Part shown: positions 20,282-28,203 of the stretch, piece after piece
How the letters are laid out: every line of letters starts with the position of its first letter
Numbering within the stretch: the first letter of the stretch is position 1
Source: Methylobacterium goesingense
Lineage (GTDB): Bacteria > Pseudomonadota > Alphaproteobacteria > Rhizobiales > Beijerinckiaceae
Direction: 5' to 3'
Length of the DNA stretch: 42,463 nucleotides
Assembly: GCF_022179225.1 (NCBI RefSeq)
Contig: NZ_BPQL01000006.1
Span: 1-42,463, forward strand
The notes under the pieces: generated by a model
Database searches by the model: none
Told to the model about the DNA's origin: nothing
The model's input: only the letters and a program-made list of their open reading frames with translations
Translations under genes and position numbers: made by a program

Positions 20282-21364
20282 TCAACGCGCGGGACTTACT
20301 GAGCCAGGTTCGGGCTCCGGCGGATAGGCATGCTCTGCCCCCCGCGGATCGGTTACCCGCCAGCCGGCCGCCGAGGCCGTGAGGTAGTCCGGCCCCACCG
20401 GCACCTTGCCGTGCCCGCCCGGAATGTCGAGGACGTAGAGCGGCTGGGCGAGGCCCGAGAGCCGACCGCGCAGGGCCCGCATGAGGTCGCGGCCCTGCCC
20501 GAGGCCGGTGCGCAGGTGCCCCGTGCCGGGGGCGAGATCGCCGTGATGCAGGTAGTAGGGCTTGATCCGGTTCTCCACGAAGCGCCGCATCAGGGCCTCC
20601 AAAGTGGCGGGATCGTCGTTGATGCCGGCGAGCAGCACCGTCTGGCTCACCATGGGGATGCCGGCATCCACCAGCCGCGCGATCGCCGCCACGGCCGCCA
20701 GCGTGAACTCGCGCGGATGGTTGGCGTGGAGCGCCACGAAGACCGCGCCGCCGAACTGCTTCAGGGCGGCGACGCGCGCCGGCGTGACCGCGCCCGGATC
20801 GACCACCGGCACGCGGGTGTGGAGGCGCAGGACGCGCACGTGCGGGATGCCGGCCAGAACCTCGGCGATGTGGGCGAGGCGCCGGGCGGAGAGCGCGAAG
20901 GGATCGCCCCCGGTGACCACTACCTCCCAGATCTCGGGGCGCGCCGCGATGTAGGCCAGCGCCCGCGCGAGATCGGCCTCGCCGAGCGTGCCCAGCCCGT
21001 CCGGCCCGACCATCTCGCGCCGGAAGCAGAAGCGGCAATAGACCGGGCAGACGTGGAGCGGCTTCAGGAGCACGCGGTCCGGGTAGCGGTGGACGATCCC
21101 GGGCAGGGGGCTGTGCGCGTCGTCGCCGATGGGGTCGGCCGTCTCCTCGGGCTGCGTCTCCAGTTCCTCGGCCCGGGGCAGGAACTGGCGGGCGATCGGG
21201 TCGGCCGGGTCGGCGGGGTCGATCAGCTCGGCCATGTCGGGCGTCACCGAAACGGCGTAGCGCGCCGCCACCGCCTCCAGGGCGGGCAGGTCGCCGGGCG
21301 CCGCGAGGCCGGCGCGGGCCAGGGCCGCCGGATCGCGCAGGGCTCCGTTCACGGGCCGGTTCAC
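20282..21364 (-). CDS. epmB: EF-P (R)-beta-lysine pathway lysine 2,3-aminomutase EpmB
   Basis: EpmB is a radical-SAM, PLP-dependent enzyme that turns L-lysine into (R)-beta-lysine for attachment to elongation factor P. The 360-residue protein has the iron-sulfur motif CPVYCRFCFRRE, the following GGDPF motif, and the C-terminal KPYYLHHGD and GQGRDLMRALRGRLSG segments of the KamA family. At this length it lacks the long tail of catabolic lysine aminomutases. The start is a GTG at 21364 that overlaps the epmA stop (GTGA), so the two are translationally coupled. Context with epmA and divergent efp supports the EF-P role over lysine catabolism. Confidence 0.93.
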   Translation of the reverse strand: MNRPVNGALRDPAALARAGLAAPGDLPALEAVAARYAVSVTPDMAELIDPADPADPIARQFLPRAEELETQPEETADPIGDDAHSPLPGIVHRYPDRVLLKPLHVCPVYCRFCFRREMVGPDGLGTLGEADLARALAYIAARPEIWEVVVTGGDPFALSARRLAHIAEVLAGIPHVRVLRLHTRVPVVDPGAVTPARVAALKQFGGAVFVALHANHPREFTLAAVAAIARLVDAGIPMVSQTVLLAGINDDPATLEALMRRFVENRIKPYYLHHGDLAPGTGHLRTGLGQGRDLMRALRGRLSGLAQPLYVLDIPGGHGKVPVGPDYLTASAAGWRVTDPRGAEHAYPPEPEPGSVSPAR

Positions 21365-22413
21365 GCCGGGTCTCCCGCCACGGGGGTCCAGATCACGTCC
21401 TCGATGCGCGGCGCGCCGGTGGCGAGCATGACGAGGCGGTCGAGGCCCAGCGCGATGCCGCTCGCCTCCGGCATCACCGCGAGGGCGGCGAGGAAATCCT
21501 CGTCGATGGGGTAGGTATCGCCGTAGACGCGCGCCTTCTCGGCCATCTCGGACGCGAAGCGGCGGCGCTGCTCCTCGGCATCGGTCAGTTCGCCGAAGGC
21601 GTTCGCGAGCTCGACGCCGCAGGCATAGAGCTCGAAGCGCTCCGCCACGCGGGGGTCGCGCGGGCTCGGCCGGGCGAGCGCGGCCTCGCTCACTGGGTAC
21701 TCGTACAGGATGGTGGGCCGGCCGAGGCCGAGATGCGGCTCGATCTGGGCGACGAGGACACGGCTGAACAGATCGCCCCAGGTGTCGTCCTCGGCCACGC
21801 GCAGGCCGGACCGCGCCACCGCCGCCGCGAGGCCGTCGCGGTCCGTGCGGCCGTCGCGGTCGATGGTGGCGAGGAGGTCGATCCCAGCGCGCTGCGCGAA
21901 GGCTTCCGCCAGGGTGATCCGCTCGAACGCCGCGAAAGGGTCTGCCTCGCGGCCGCGATGCTGCAGGCGCCGCGTGCCTGCCCGCTCGGCCGCGAGAGCC
22001 AGGAGGTCGGCGCAGTCGCGCATGAGGTCGGTGTAGTCGGCCCCCGCCCGGTACCATTCCAGCATGGTGAATTCCGGGTGGTGCAGGGGGCCGCGCTCGC
22101 GGTTGCGGAAGACCCGGGCGAAGCTGACGATCCGCTCCTCGCCAGCCGCCAGCAGCTTCTTGCAGGCGAATTCGGGCGAGGTGTGGAGGTAGAGCGGCCG
22201 GCGCGACCCGTCCGGTCCCAGGGCCTCGGTGGCGAAGGCCGAGAGATGCGCCTCGTTACCCGGCGAGACCTGGAGCGCGGCCGCCTCCACCTCGACGAAA
22301 TCGGCCTGCCCGAAATGCGCCCGGAACGCCGCGACGATGCGGTTGCGCGCCATCAGGGCGGGGCGGCGGTCGGCGTGCCGGTGCGGGGCCCACCAGGGGG
22401 AGGGGGTGTTCAT
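21361..22413 (-). CDS. epmA: EF-P lysine ligase EpmA (GenX/PoxA)
   Basis: EpmA is a truncated class II lysyl-tRNA-synthetase-like enzyme that attaches beta-lysine to EF-P. The 350-residue protein has the class II motifs without an anticodon-binding domain: motif 2 FARVFRNRERGPLHHPEFTMLEWY and motif 3 GIALGLDRLVMLATG. N-terminal residues WWAPHRHADRRPAL fit the family start. The ATG at 22413 has no obvious ribosome-binding site. It is the first gene of the epmA-epmB pair and is divergent from efp across a 185-bp gap, so enzyme pair and substrate are encoded together. No epmC (hydroxylase) is seen in the window. Confidence 0.95.
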   Translation of the reverse strand: MNTPSPWWAPHRHADRRPALMARNRIVAAFRAHFGQADFVEVEAAALQVSPGNEAHLSAFATEALGPDGSRRPLYLHTSPEFACKKLLAAGEERIVSFARVFRNRERGPLHHPEFTMLEWYRAGADYTDLMRDCADLLALAAERAGTRRLQHRGREADPFAAFERITLAEAFAQRAGIDLLATIDRDGRTDRDGLAAAVARSGLRVAEDDTWGDLFSRVLVAQIEPHLGLGRPTILYEYPVSEAALARPSPRDPRVAERFELYACGVELANAFGELTDAEEQRRRFASEMAEKARVYGDTYPIDEDFLAALAVMPEASGIALGLDRLVMLATGAPRIEDVIWTPVAGDPA

Positions 22414-22598
22414 CGTGTGGCCGGGAGCGCAGGAATCATGATGCGGGAATTTCGGCTCTCTCGGGCGCCGCCGCGCGCCGCGACTGGCAACGGGGCCTCG
22501 GATAGGTTAGTGGCGGGGCCATGATGTCGCTCCCGCGGAGGAAACCGCGCCGGGGCGATGCGTCCGTTTTTCCAACGAACACAGCAGGACCAGACCCC

Positions 22599-23165
22599 GT
22601 GAAGGTGATCGCCTCTACGCTCCGCAAGGGCAACGTCGTCGACAAGGATGGCAAGCTCTACGTCATCCTGACGGTCGAGAACATCCACCCCGGCAAGGGC
22701 ACCCCGGTGACGCAGCTCGACATGCGCCGCATCACCGACGGCGTGAAGGTGTCCGAGCGCTACCGCACCACCGAGTCGGTTGAGCGCGCCTTCGTCGAGG
22801 ACCGCGAGCACACCTTCCTCTACGAGGACGGCGAGGGCTTCCACTTCATGAACCCCGAGAACTACGACCAGGTCGCGATCCCCAAGGACGTCGTCGGCTC
22901 GGCCGCGCCGTACCTGCAGGAAGGCATGGCCGTGATGGTCTCCACCCATAACGGCGTGGCCCTGACCTTGGAGCTGCCCCAGCGCGTCGTGCTCGAGGTG
23001 ACCGAGACCGAGCCGGCGATGAAGGGCCAGACCGCCTCCTCATCCTACAAGCCCGCCATTCTCTCCAACGGTGTGCGCACCGCCGTGCCGCCGCACATCG
23101 CGGTGGGCACCCGCGTGGTGATCATGACCGAGGACGGCTCCTACGTGGAGCGCGCCAAGGACTGA
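22599..23165 (+). CDS. efp: Elongation factor P
   Basis: EF-P relieves ribosome stalling at polyproline stretches. The protein is 188 residues, the normal size, with three beta-barrel domains: N-terminal KOW-like ([14 protein letters not shown]), central OB and C-terminal OB ([31 protein letters not shown]). The modification loop reads HPGKGTP with Lys33 as the beta-lysylation site, matching the divergent epmA-epmB genes. I chose the GTG at 22599 because it gives the conserved N-terminus and is preceded by CAGGAC; an in-frame ATG at 22521 would add 26 unconserved residues. The stop is 27 bp from the convergent DUF1624 gene. Confidence 0.98.
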   Translation: MKVIASTLRKGNVVDKDGKLYVILTVENIHPGKGTPVTQLDMRRITDGVKVSERYRTTESVERAFVEDREHTFLYEDGEGFHFMNPENYDQVAIPKDVVGSAAPYLQEGMAVMVSTHNGVALTLELPQRVVLEVTETEPAMKGQTASSSYKPAILSNGVRTAVPPHIAVGTRVVIMTEDGSYVERAKD

Positions 23166-23192
23166 TTTCGACTTCGGGACGGCGCACCGCCC

Positions 23193-24170
23193 TCAGGGTG
23201 CTGTTCCTTCGGCCGCGTCGTAGCAGGCTTGCGACAGCGCCTGGGCCTTGAGGCGCTCCTCGGCCGTGAAACTGCGCGGCCGGTCGGCCCAGAGCCCCTC
23301 GCGCCGGAAGGCGTCGGAGACGCAGGACGCGGCTGCGGCGCAGGCGCCGGCCTCTCCGCCCGTGGCGGTGCAGTTGCGGACATAGAGTGCCCGGAACTCG
23401 GCGACGCCGGCCTGCGGATGCGGCCCGGTCAGGCTCACGAGGCCGGTGAAGAGGCCCATCAGCACCGGCTGATGGATGAGGTAGACCGCGAGGCTGTGCC
23501 GCCCGGCAAAGGTGAGGGCCCGCGCCGGCCGCGCCCGCCATCCGCCGACCCGAGAGCCCGCGAAGGCCGGCAGCCCGGCGCGGGCGAGGGCGACGCCGAT
23601 GAGGACGAGACCCGCCCAAGGCATCAGCGGCACGTAATCGTTGGTCTGCGGCGTCCCGCGTCCGAGGCCGAGGAAGGCCAGGACCGGCGCGTCCAGCCAG
23701 TCGGCCGCGATGAAGTGCGGCGCGGCCAGGATGGCGAGCCCGGCGACGGCCGCGCTCCAGACCGGCAATCCGCGCACGAAGGGTAGCGCGAGGACGCTGG
23801 CGACGGCGATGCAGTGCAGGATGCCGAAGAAGATGTAATGCGCCGGATCGGTGAGCACCGTGGCGCCGGTGACGAGGAGCGCGGCTCCCGCGATCCGCGC
23901 CAGCCTCATGGCGAAGGGCCGGGCCGCGAACCGGGTGCCGTTCATCAGCACCAGTCCGACACCGACGAGGATCAGAAAGCTCCCCGCGATCCCGTGCGCC
24001 GCCGCGCGGCCGAGCGGCGTCAGGGCATAGTTCTCGGGCGTCAGGCGCAGGGCCCCCAAATCCCAGAGGGCGTGATACGTCGCCATCGCCGCGAGGGCGA
24101 CGCCGCGGGCCGCATCGATGGCTTCGAAGCGCGGGCGGGACGGCGTGGTCGGGGAAACGGGGCTGGTCAT
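23193..24170 (-). CDS. DUF1624 / heparan-alpha-glucosaminide N-acetyltransferase-like membrane protein
   Basis: This 325-residue inner-membrane protein has about eight hydrophobic helices and the N-terminal pattern of the DUF1624/YeiB-type acyltransferase superfamily: FEAIDAARGVALAAMATYHALWDLG, with conserved Asp-Arg-Gly and a His in the first helix. Later helices include HYIFFGILHCIA and the C-terminal GRHSLAVYLIHQPVLMG motif typical of acyltransferase 3-like proteins. A cysteine-containing C-terminal tail (about 50 residues, CTATGGEAGACAAAASC) extends beyond the core. The acyl acceptor is unknown. It is convergent with efp; the upstream 282 bp shared with the cold-shock gene hold both promoters. 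Confidence 0.85.
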   Translation of the reverse strand: MTSPVSPTTPSRPRFEAIDAARGVALAAMATYHALWDLGALRLTPENYALTPLGRAAAHGIAGSFLILVGVGLVLMNGTRFAARPFAMRLARIAGAALLVTGATVLTDPAHYIFFGILHCIAVASVLALPFVRGLPVWSAAVAGLAILAAPHFIAADWLDAPVLAFLGLGRGTPQTNDYVPLMPWAGLVLIGVALARAGLPAFAGSRVGGWRARPARALTFAGRHSLAVYLIHQPVLMGLFTGLVSLTGPHPQAGVAEFRALYVRNCTATGGEAGACAAAASCVSDAFRREGLWADRPRSFTAEERLKAQALSQACYDAAEGTAP

Positions 24171-24452
24171 GCCGGCATGCCCCTAGCACCGATCCGCCAC
24201 GGAGGCGCCACCGCCCGGCCGACCGGATTTCGGCGCACGTGGTGAACGAAATTTGAACCTGAGACGCCCAAGCCCGAAAACGCTTTGTCACACGAAGGCG
24301 ATAGGACGGTTCGTTCTGTTGCGTCCGAACCGCCGTGCCGAACAATGCGGCATCGATGAACCTCCGCGACCGTCAAACGGGCTTCCGCCGAGTCATGACT
24401 TCGTTAATCTCTTTCACGGGTCGCGTGGCGTGATTCGGTGTGGGTTGCTTAC

Positions 24453-25070
24453 ATGTCGGACGATTTCGGTTCGGGCCCGTTCGGGCGGCATTCGTCGGGG
24501 GAGACCGACGACACCCGCGCCGGCGAGGGCCCCGGCGCGGACATCCAGCGCCCCCTCGACCTCGTCGAGGTGGCGGGCCGGATCAAGTGGTTCGACGTCG
24601 CCAAGGGCTTCGGCTTCATCGTGCCCGACGACGGCTCGGCGGACGTGCTGCTCCACATCACCTGCCTTCGGCGCGACGGACACCAAAGCGCCAGCGAGGG
24701 CGCTCGGGTCGTCGTGGAGGCCACGGAGCGGCCGCGCGGCTGGCAGGCCTTCCGGGTCCTATCGCTCGACCAGTCGACGGCGATCCACCCTTCCGAACTG
24801 CCCCTGCCGCGAACCCACGTCACCGTCACGCCGACCAGCGGGCTCGAGACCGCCGTGGTGAAGTGGTTCAACCGGCTGCGCGGGTTCGGCTTCCTCAGCC
24901 GGGGCGACGGCACGGCGGACATCTTCGTGCACATGGAGACGCTTCGCCGCTACGGCATCGCCGAACTCAAGCCCGGCGAGATGGTTCTTGTCCGCTACGG
25001 CGACGGTTCGAAGGGCAGGATGGCGGCGGAAGTCCGCCTCCTCGACGGCGCACTGCCCGCTTCACATTGA
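24453..25070 (+). CDS. Two-domain cold-shock protein
   Basis: This 205-residue protein carries two cold-shock domains that bind single-stranded RNA or DNA. Domain 1 (about residues 43-105) has GRIKWFDVAKGFGFIVPDDGS then DVLLHI; domain 2 (about 130-195) has AVVKWFNRLRGFGFLSRGDG then DIFVHME. Both keep the RNP1 aromatic residues. The N-terminal 40 residues are Gly/Asp-rich and probably disordered. Double-CSD proteins of this layout are common in Rhizobiales. The start at 24453 is preferred over GTG 24438, though neither has a strong ribosome-binding site. The DUF192 gene follows after 26 bp, probably in one operon. Confidence 0.93.
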   Translation: MSDDFGSGPFGRHSSGETDDTRAGEGPGADIQRPLDLVEVAGRIKWFDVAKGFGFIVPDDGSADVLLHITCLRRDGHQSASEGARVVVEATERPRGWQAFRVLSLDQSTAIHPSELPLPRTHVTVTPTSGLETAVVKWFNRLRGFGFLSRGDGTADIFVHMETLRRYGIAELKPGEMVLVRYGDGSKGRMAAEVRLLDGALPASH

Positions 25071-25096
25071 CGGATGGTCCGGTGATTTCTCGACGC

Positions 25097-25579
25097 ATGA
25101 CCGACTGGCGCGGCCGCTTCGGCGCGCTCCTCGCGATGACGCTTCTCGCCCTGGCACCCGGAGCGGTCGCAGCCCAGGATGCCACCTCCGGGCCGACCGA
25201 GCCCCTGAGCATCGTCACCCGGGGCGGACGGCACAACTTCGCCGTGGAGGTGATGCGCACCGACGCGGACCGCTCGCGCGGGCTCATGTATCGCCGCACC
25301 ATGGCGCCCGACCACGGCATGCTGTTCGACTTCGCGGCGACGGCCCCTGTCGCGATGTGGATGAAGAACACCTACCTGCCCTTGGACATGCTGTTCATCC
25401 GACCGGACGGCAGCATCGCGAAGATCGCGGCCGATACCGAGCCACTGTCCACGAAGGTGATTCCCTCGAACGAGCCCGTGCTGTCTGTGCTCGAACTCAA
25501 TGCCGGGACGGCAGCCCGCCTGAAGATCCATCCTGGCGACCGGGTCGAGCACTCGCTCTTCGGCGGAAAGACGCGTTGA
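25097..25579 (+). CDS. DUF192 secreted protein
   Basis: This 160-residue protein has a Sec signal peptide (cleavage near GAVAAQ, residue ~27) and one DUF192 domain. Conserved features are the RSRGLMYRRTMAPDHGMLFDF stretch, the MWMKNTYLPLDMLFI core and the VLELNAGTAARLKIHPGDRV end. The function of DUF192 is unknown; it is often found next to cold-shock genes in alphaproteobacteria, as here. The ATG at 25097 is used; a GTG at 25082 is an alternative adding five residues. No terminator is evident in the 137 bp that follow, which are A/T-richer and probably contain the promoter of the next gene. Confidence 0.9.
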   Translation: MTDWRGRFGALLAMTLLALAPGAVAAQDATSGPTEPLSIVTRGGRHNFAVEVMRTDADRSRGLMYRRTMAPDHGMLFDFAATAPVAMWMKNTYLPLDMLFIRPDGSIAKIAADTEPLSTKVIPSNEPVLSVLELNAGTAARLKIHPGDRVEHSLFGGKTR

Positions 25580-25716
25580 AGGCGCCGAGACGCCTGCGAC
25601 CGAACACATCGAGAACAAAGGCTTGACGCCTGTTCCGTTTCGGATCAATGTTCCCTTAATGTTCTGAACCGTTCCGGTGTGCCACGGGCGCAACGCGACG
25701 TCGACGAGGGAACATC

Positions 25717-26196
25717 ATGTTCGACCAGCATTCGGATCACGCCTGCACGACCCCGAACCGCCCATTCGCGAACACCGAATGGCGCCTGCTCGTCGACGGG
25801 TTGGAACATCGGACCAGCGGCTACTTCATCGCCGCGGACATGATCGCGATGCGGCGCGGCGATCTTTGGGAGTGGCCGCTGCACCTCTCGGAGAAGAGCT
25901 GGTGCGGCCCGCGCGCCTTCCGCGAAGCCTTCCTGGCGGCGCTCGACGCGTTCGGCATCAGCCCCGACGCGAACCTCGCGCGCTCTTTCGCCCTTGGCTT
26001 CGGGCTCGTCGCGGGGCCCGGCACCAGGGTCGGCGGAGAGGACTTCGTCGCCCTCTGCGAGTTGGTTCGGCCGAAGCCTCCGGCGACGCCCCGCAAACGC
26101 TCTGCTGCGTCCGAGGCCCGGACGCCGTCGCGCCGGACCGCGATGCCCGTCCCGCAGCGGACAGGCGAACCCAACCGTCAGCGCGCCACACTCTGA
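25717..26196 (+). CDS. Hypothetical cytoplasmic protein
   Basis: I do not recognise this 159-residue protein. The N-terminal two thirds look folded (FANTEWRLLVDGLEHRTSGYFIAADMIAMRRGDLWEWPLHLSEKSW, then a helical part), and the last 40 residues are Pro/Arg/Thr-rich and probably disordered. No signal peptide or membrane helix is seen. The ATG has GAGG about seven bases upstream. GC-skewed codon use and a good ribosome-binding site argue that it is real. A 9-bp hairpin follows the stop. Confidence 0.7.
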   Translation: MFDQHSDHACTTPNRPFANTEWRLLVDGLEHRTSGYFIAADMIAMRRGDLWEWPLHLSEKSWCGPRAFREAFLAALDAFGISPDANLARSFALGFGLVAGPGTRVGGEDFVALCELVRPKPPATPRKRSAASEARTPSRRTAMPVPQRTGEPNRQRATL

Positions 26197-26198
26197 CA

Positions 26199-26221
26199 CG
26201 CGGGACCGGGATGGTCCCGCG
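26199..26221 (+). terminator. Hairpin after the 159-aa hypothetical gene
   Basis: A 9-bp perfect stem (26199-26207 with 26213-26221) with a 5-nt loop starts three bases after the stop codon. It lacks a T-run, so termination efficiency is uncertain. Confidence 0.5.
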
Positions 26222-26234
26222 CCCGCGCTGCCCT

Positions 26235-26251
26235 AGCTGTCACGGACAGCT
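26235..26251. promoter_or_regulatory. Perfect 17-bp palindrome before the dienelactone hydrolase gene
   Basis: AGCTGTC-ACG-GACAGCT is a perfect 7-bp dyad with a 3-bp centre, ending 21 bp before the ATG of the hydrolase gene. The position suits an operator for a dimeric repressor, or a leader hairpin. No regulator gene is adjacent. Confidence 0.5.
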
Positions 26252-26272
26252 CCGAGACCGACCAGGGATACC

Positions 26273-27169
26273 ATGTCGAACACGCCCGATTGCCCATCCG
26301 CCGACGCGCTGCTCGGAGGTCTCGACGGGCTCCTGACGCCGCCGTTTTCCCGGCGGGGTTTCGTTATGACGAGCCTGATGACCGGCCTCACCCTGGCGAC
26401 GACCTCAGTCGAGGCGCAGGTGATCCGGACCGACGCCGAGGGTCTTGAGGCCGGCGAGGTGAAAATCCCGGCCGGCGACGGCCCGATGCCGGGTTACCGC
26501 GCGATGCCCGCCGGGGAGGGGCCGTTTCCCGTCATCCTGGTCATCGAGGAGATCTTCGGCGTCCACGAATACATCAAGGACATCTGCCGTCGCCTCGCGA
26601 AGGCGGGTTACTGCGCCGTCGCACCCGAACTCTACGCCCGGCAGGGCGACCTCTCCACGATGACGGACGCCAAGCTGATTATTCGGGACGTCATCTCGAA
26701 GACGCCGGACGCGCAGTGGATGGCCGACCTCGACGCGGCCGCCTCCTGGGCGGTGTCCGGCGCGCGGGGCGATCCGGCTCGGATCGGAACCATGGGCTGG
26801 TGTCGGGGCGGGCGCGGCGTCTGGCTCTACGCGGCGCACCGCCGGGACCTCAAGGCGGCCGTGGCCTGGTATGGACCGGTCGGCGGAGAGCGCACCGAGA
26901 TCCAGCCGCGTACCGGCACCGACGTTGCGGCCGAGATCAACGCGCCGGTCCTGGCCCTGTATGGGGGCGCTGATACCGGCATCCCGGTGGCGACCGTCGA
27001 GGCGGCGCGGGACAAGGCCGTCGCGGCCGGGAAATCCGTGGAGTTGGTGGTCTACCCGGAGGCACCGCACGGTTTTCATGCCGATTACCGGCCGAGCTAC
27101 CGTCCCGCCGAGGCGAAGGATGGTTGGGCGCGGGCCCTATCCTTTTTGAAGTCGCACGGCGTCGGCTAA
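26273..27169 (+). CDS. Tat-exported dienelactone hydrolase family protein
   Basis: This 298-residue alpha/beta hydrolase has the dienelactone hydrolase triad: Cys177 in GWCRGG, Asp234 in GGADTGIP and His266 in APHGFH. The N-terminus carries a twin-arginine signal (FSRRGFVMTSLMTGLTLATTS, residues ~25-45), so the folded enzyme is probably exported by Tat. The early EEIFGVHEYIKDICRRLAKAGY segment is characteristic of the family. The substrate is unknown; no aromatic degradation genes are nearby. CAGGGATA precedes the ATG. A perfect palindrome just upstream suggests local regulation. Confidence 0.92.
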   Translation: MSNTPDCPSADALLGGLDGLLTPPFSRRGFVMTSLMTGLTLATTSVEAQVIRTDAEGLEAGEVKIPAGDGPMPGYRAMPAGEGPFPVILVIEEIFGVHEYIKDICRRLAKAGYCAVAPELYARQGDLSTMTDAKLIIRDVISKTPDAQWMADLDAAASWAVSGARGDPARIGTMGWCRGGRGVWLYAAHRRDLKAAVAWYGPVGGERTEIQPRTGTDVAAEINAPVLALYGGADTGIPVATVEAARDKAVAAGKSVELVVYPEAPHGFHADYRPSYRPAEAKDGWARALSFLKSHGVG

Positions 27170-27323
27170 AAGCCTCACGAAAGCGTGACACCGAAAGCAC
27201 AACGGTTCAATCTCGCGGGTCGAGACGCCACGCTGTCCGATCGGCCACATTGACACTTTCCGTGCCCCGTGGCGCAACGTTGTCAGCGGCCCGCCGTTCT
27301 GGCCTCAAGAGCGTTCCGGACCC

Positions 27324-27764
27324 ATGAGTGCAGTGACTTCCTCGGACGTACGCCCCGTGATTCTCGTCGTCGAGGACGAACCCGACGAGCGCTTCCTCGC
27401 GGCCGAACTCCTGGAAGAAACGGGCTTCCGGGTGATCGAGGCGGAAACAGCCGAGCGCGCGCTCGCCATTCTGAACGACCGGGCCGACGAAGTCAGCGTC
27501 GTTTTCTCGGACGTGCGTACGCCGGGGCCGATCGGTGGCTTCGAGCTCGCCCGCATCATCGGCGTGACCTGGCCGCGCGTGCGCGTGCTCCTGACCTCGG
27601 GCGATGCCGGCGACCAGCCGAGTGACCTGCGGGTCTCCGCCACCTTCATCCCGAAACCCTGGCGCGCCGCCGATATCCTGGCCTGGGTCGAGGAAGCCGC
27701 CGGACGGCCCGATGGAGCGCGGCGAGGCCCCGACGTGATCGGTTCGCCCGCGGGCGGAGCCTGA
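27324..27764 (+). CDS. Single-domain response regulator
   Basis: This 146-residue protein is a lone receiver domain: acidic pair in VVEDEPDE, phospho-acceptor Asp63 in VFSDVRTPG, the Thr/Ser in LLTSGD and conserved Lys in FIPKPW. There is no output domain, so it probably acts by protein contact or as a phosphate sink. A disordered Gly/Pro tail follows residue ~125. It is 75 bp upstream of a NepR-like gene. Single-domain receivers can work in general stress pathways, so a link is possible, but this is inference from position. It lacks the FAT GUY motif I associate with stress-pathway receivers such as SdrG. Confidence 0.92.
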   Translation: MSAVTSSDVRPVILVVEDEPDERFLAAELLEETGFRVIEAETAERALAILNDRADEVSVVFSDVRTPGPIGGFELARIIGVTWPRVRVLLTSGDAGDQPSDLRVSATFIPKPWRAADILAWVEEAAGRPDGARRGPDVIGSPAGGA

Positions 27765-27783
27765 AATATTATCATAGATCAAT

Positions 27784-27808
27784 GGAAACATGAGGGCGTG
27801 AGGCCGTT
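27784..27808 (+). promoter_or_regulatory. Near-consensus sigma-EcfG promoter (GGAAA-N16-CGTT)
   Basis: The -35 has one change (GGAAA, 27784-27788); the -10 CGTT (27805-27808) and the 16-bp spacing are perfect. It lies 31 bp upstream of the NepR-like gene start. Confidence 0.55.
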
Positions 27809-27839
27809 GACCGGTTTCCCGCAAGCGAGAGGCCGCGCG

Positions 27840-28061
27840 ATGGCCCATGAGCCGAACATGAAACCTGACCGTACCGCCTATGCCGTCAACACGGATGACG
27901 GCTGGTCGTCGCTCACGGTCTTGTCGGACCAGCGAATGCTGTCGACCCTCGGCAATAGTCTGCGGCGCGTTTACGAGGACGTTACGGATTCGGCACAACC
28001 CAACGATCTCATGCGTCTGGCTGCCATGATCGACGCCCGCCGTAACCATTCCACCGGCTGA
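27840..28061 (+). CDS. NepR-like anti-sigma factor paralogue
   Basis: This 73-residue protein resembles the NepR anti-sigma family. Its C-terminal half (LGNSLRRVYEDVTDSAQPNDLMRLAAMID) aligns without gaps to the bona fide NepR in this window: the G..LR..Y of helix 1, the central Pro and the L.A..D of helix 2 all coincide, about 8 identities over 30 positions. NepR binds sigma-EcfG and is released by phosphorylated PhyR; this divergent copy could bind either partner differently. The ATG at 27840 has GAGAGG upstream. A near-consensus sigma-EcfG promoter precedes it, and a single-domain response regulator is immediately upstream. The family call is by pattern, not by database search. Confidence 0.65.
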   Translation: MAHEPNMKPDRTAYAVNTDDGWSSLTVLSDQRMLSTLGNSLRRVYEDVTDSAQPNDLMRLAAMIDARRNHSTG

Positions 28062-28080
28062 TCGAGCCGGAACGACTGGC

Positions 28081-28124
28081 TGAGTGCGGCGGGAATACCG
28101 CACTCAACGGCAACGGTTTGCCGT
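28081..28124 (+). terminator. Two tandem hairpins after the NepR-like gene
   Basis: A 9-bp stem (28081-28089 with 28098-28106) is followed at once by a 7-bp stem (28107-28113 with 28118-28124). They lie 20 bp after the stop codon. No long T-run follows; together they may terminate transcription or protect the 3' end. Confidence 0.45.
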
Positions 28125-28203
28125 ATGATCCTCGGGAATCCAGGTCCACATGCCGGCGGGGGACGAACCCCCGGCAGTTCCGGGCCGGTCGATCGGGCCT
28201 CCC

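Noticed and set aside
27264..27292. AACG-N16-GTTCT as a minus-strand stress promoter
   Set aside because: The -35 has a mismatch and no gene or terminator follows on that strand within a reasonable distance.
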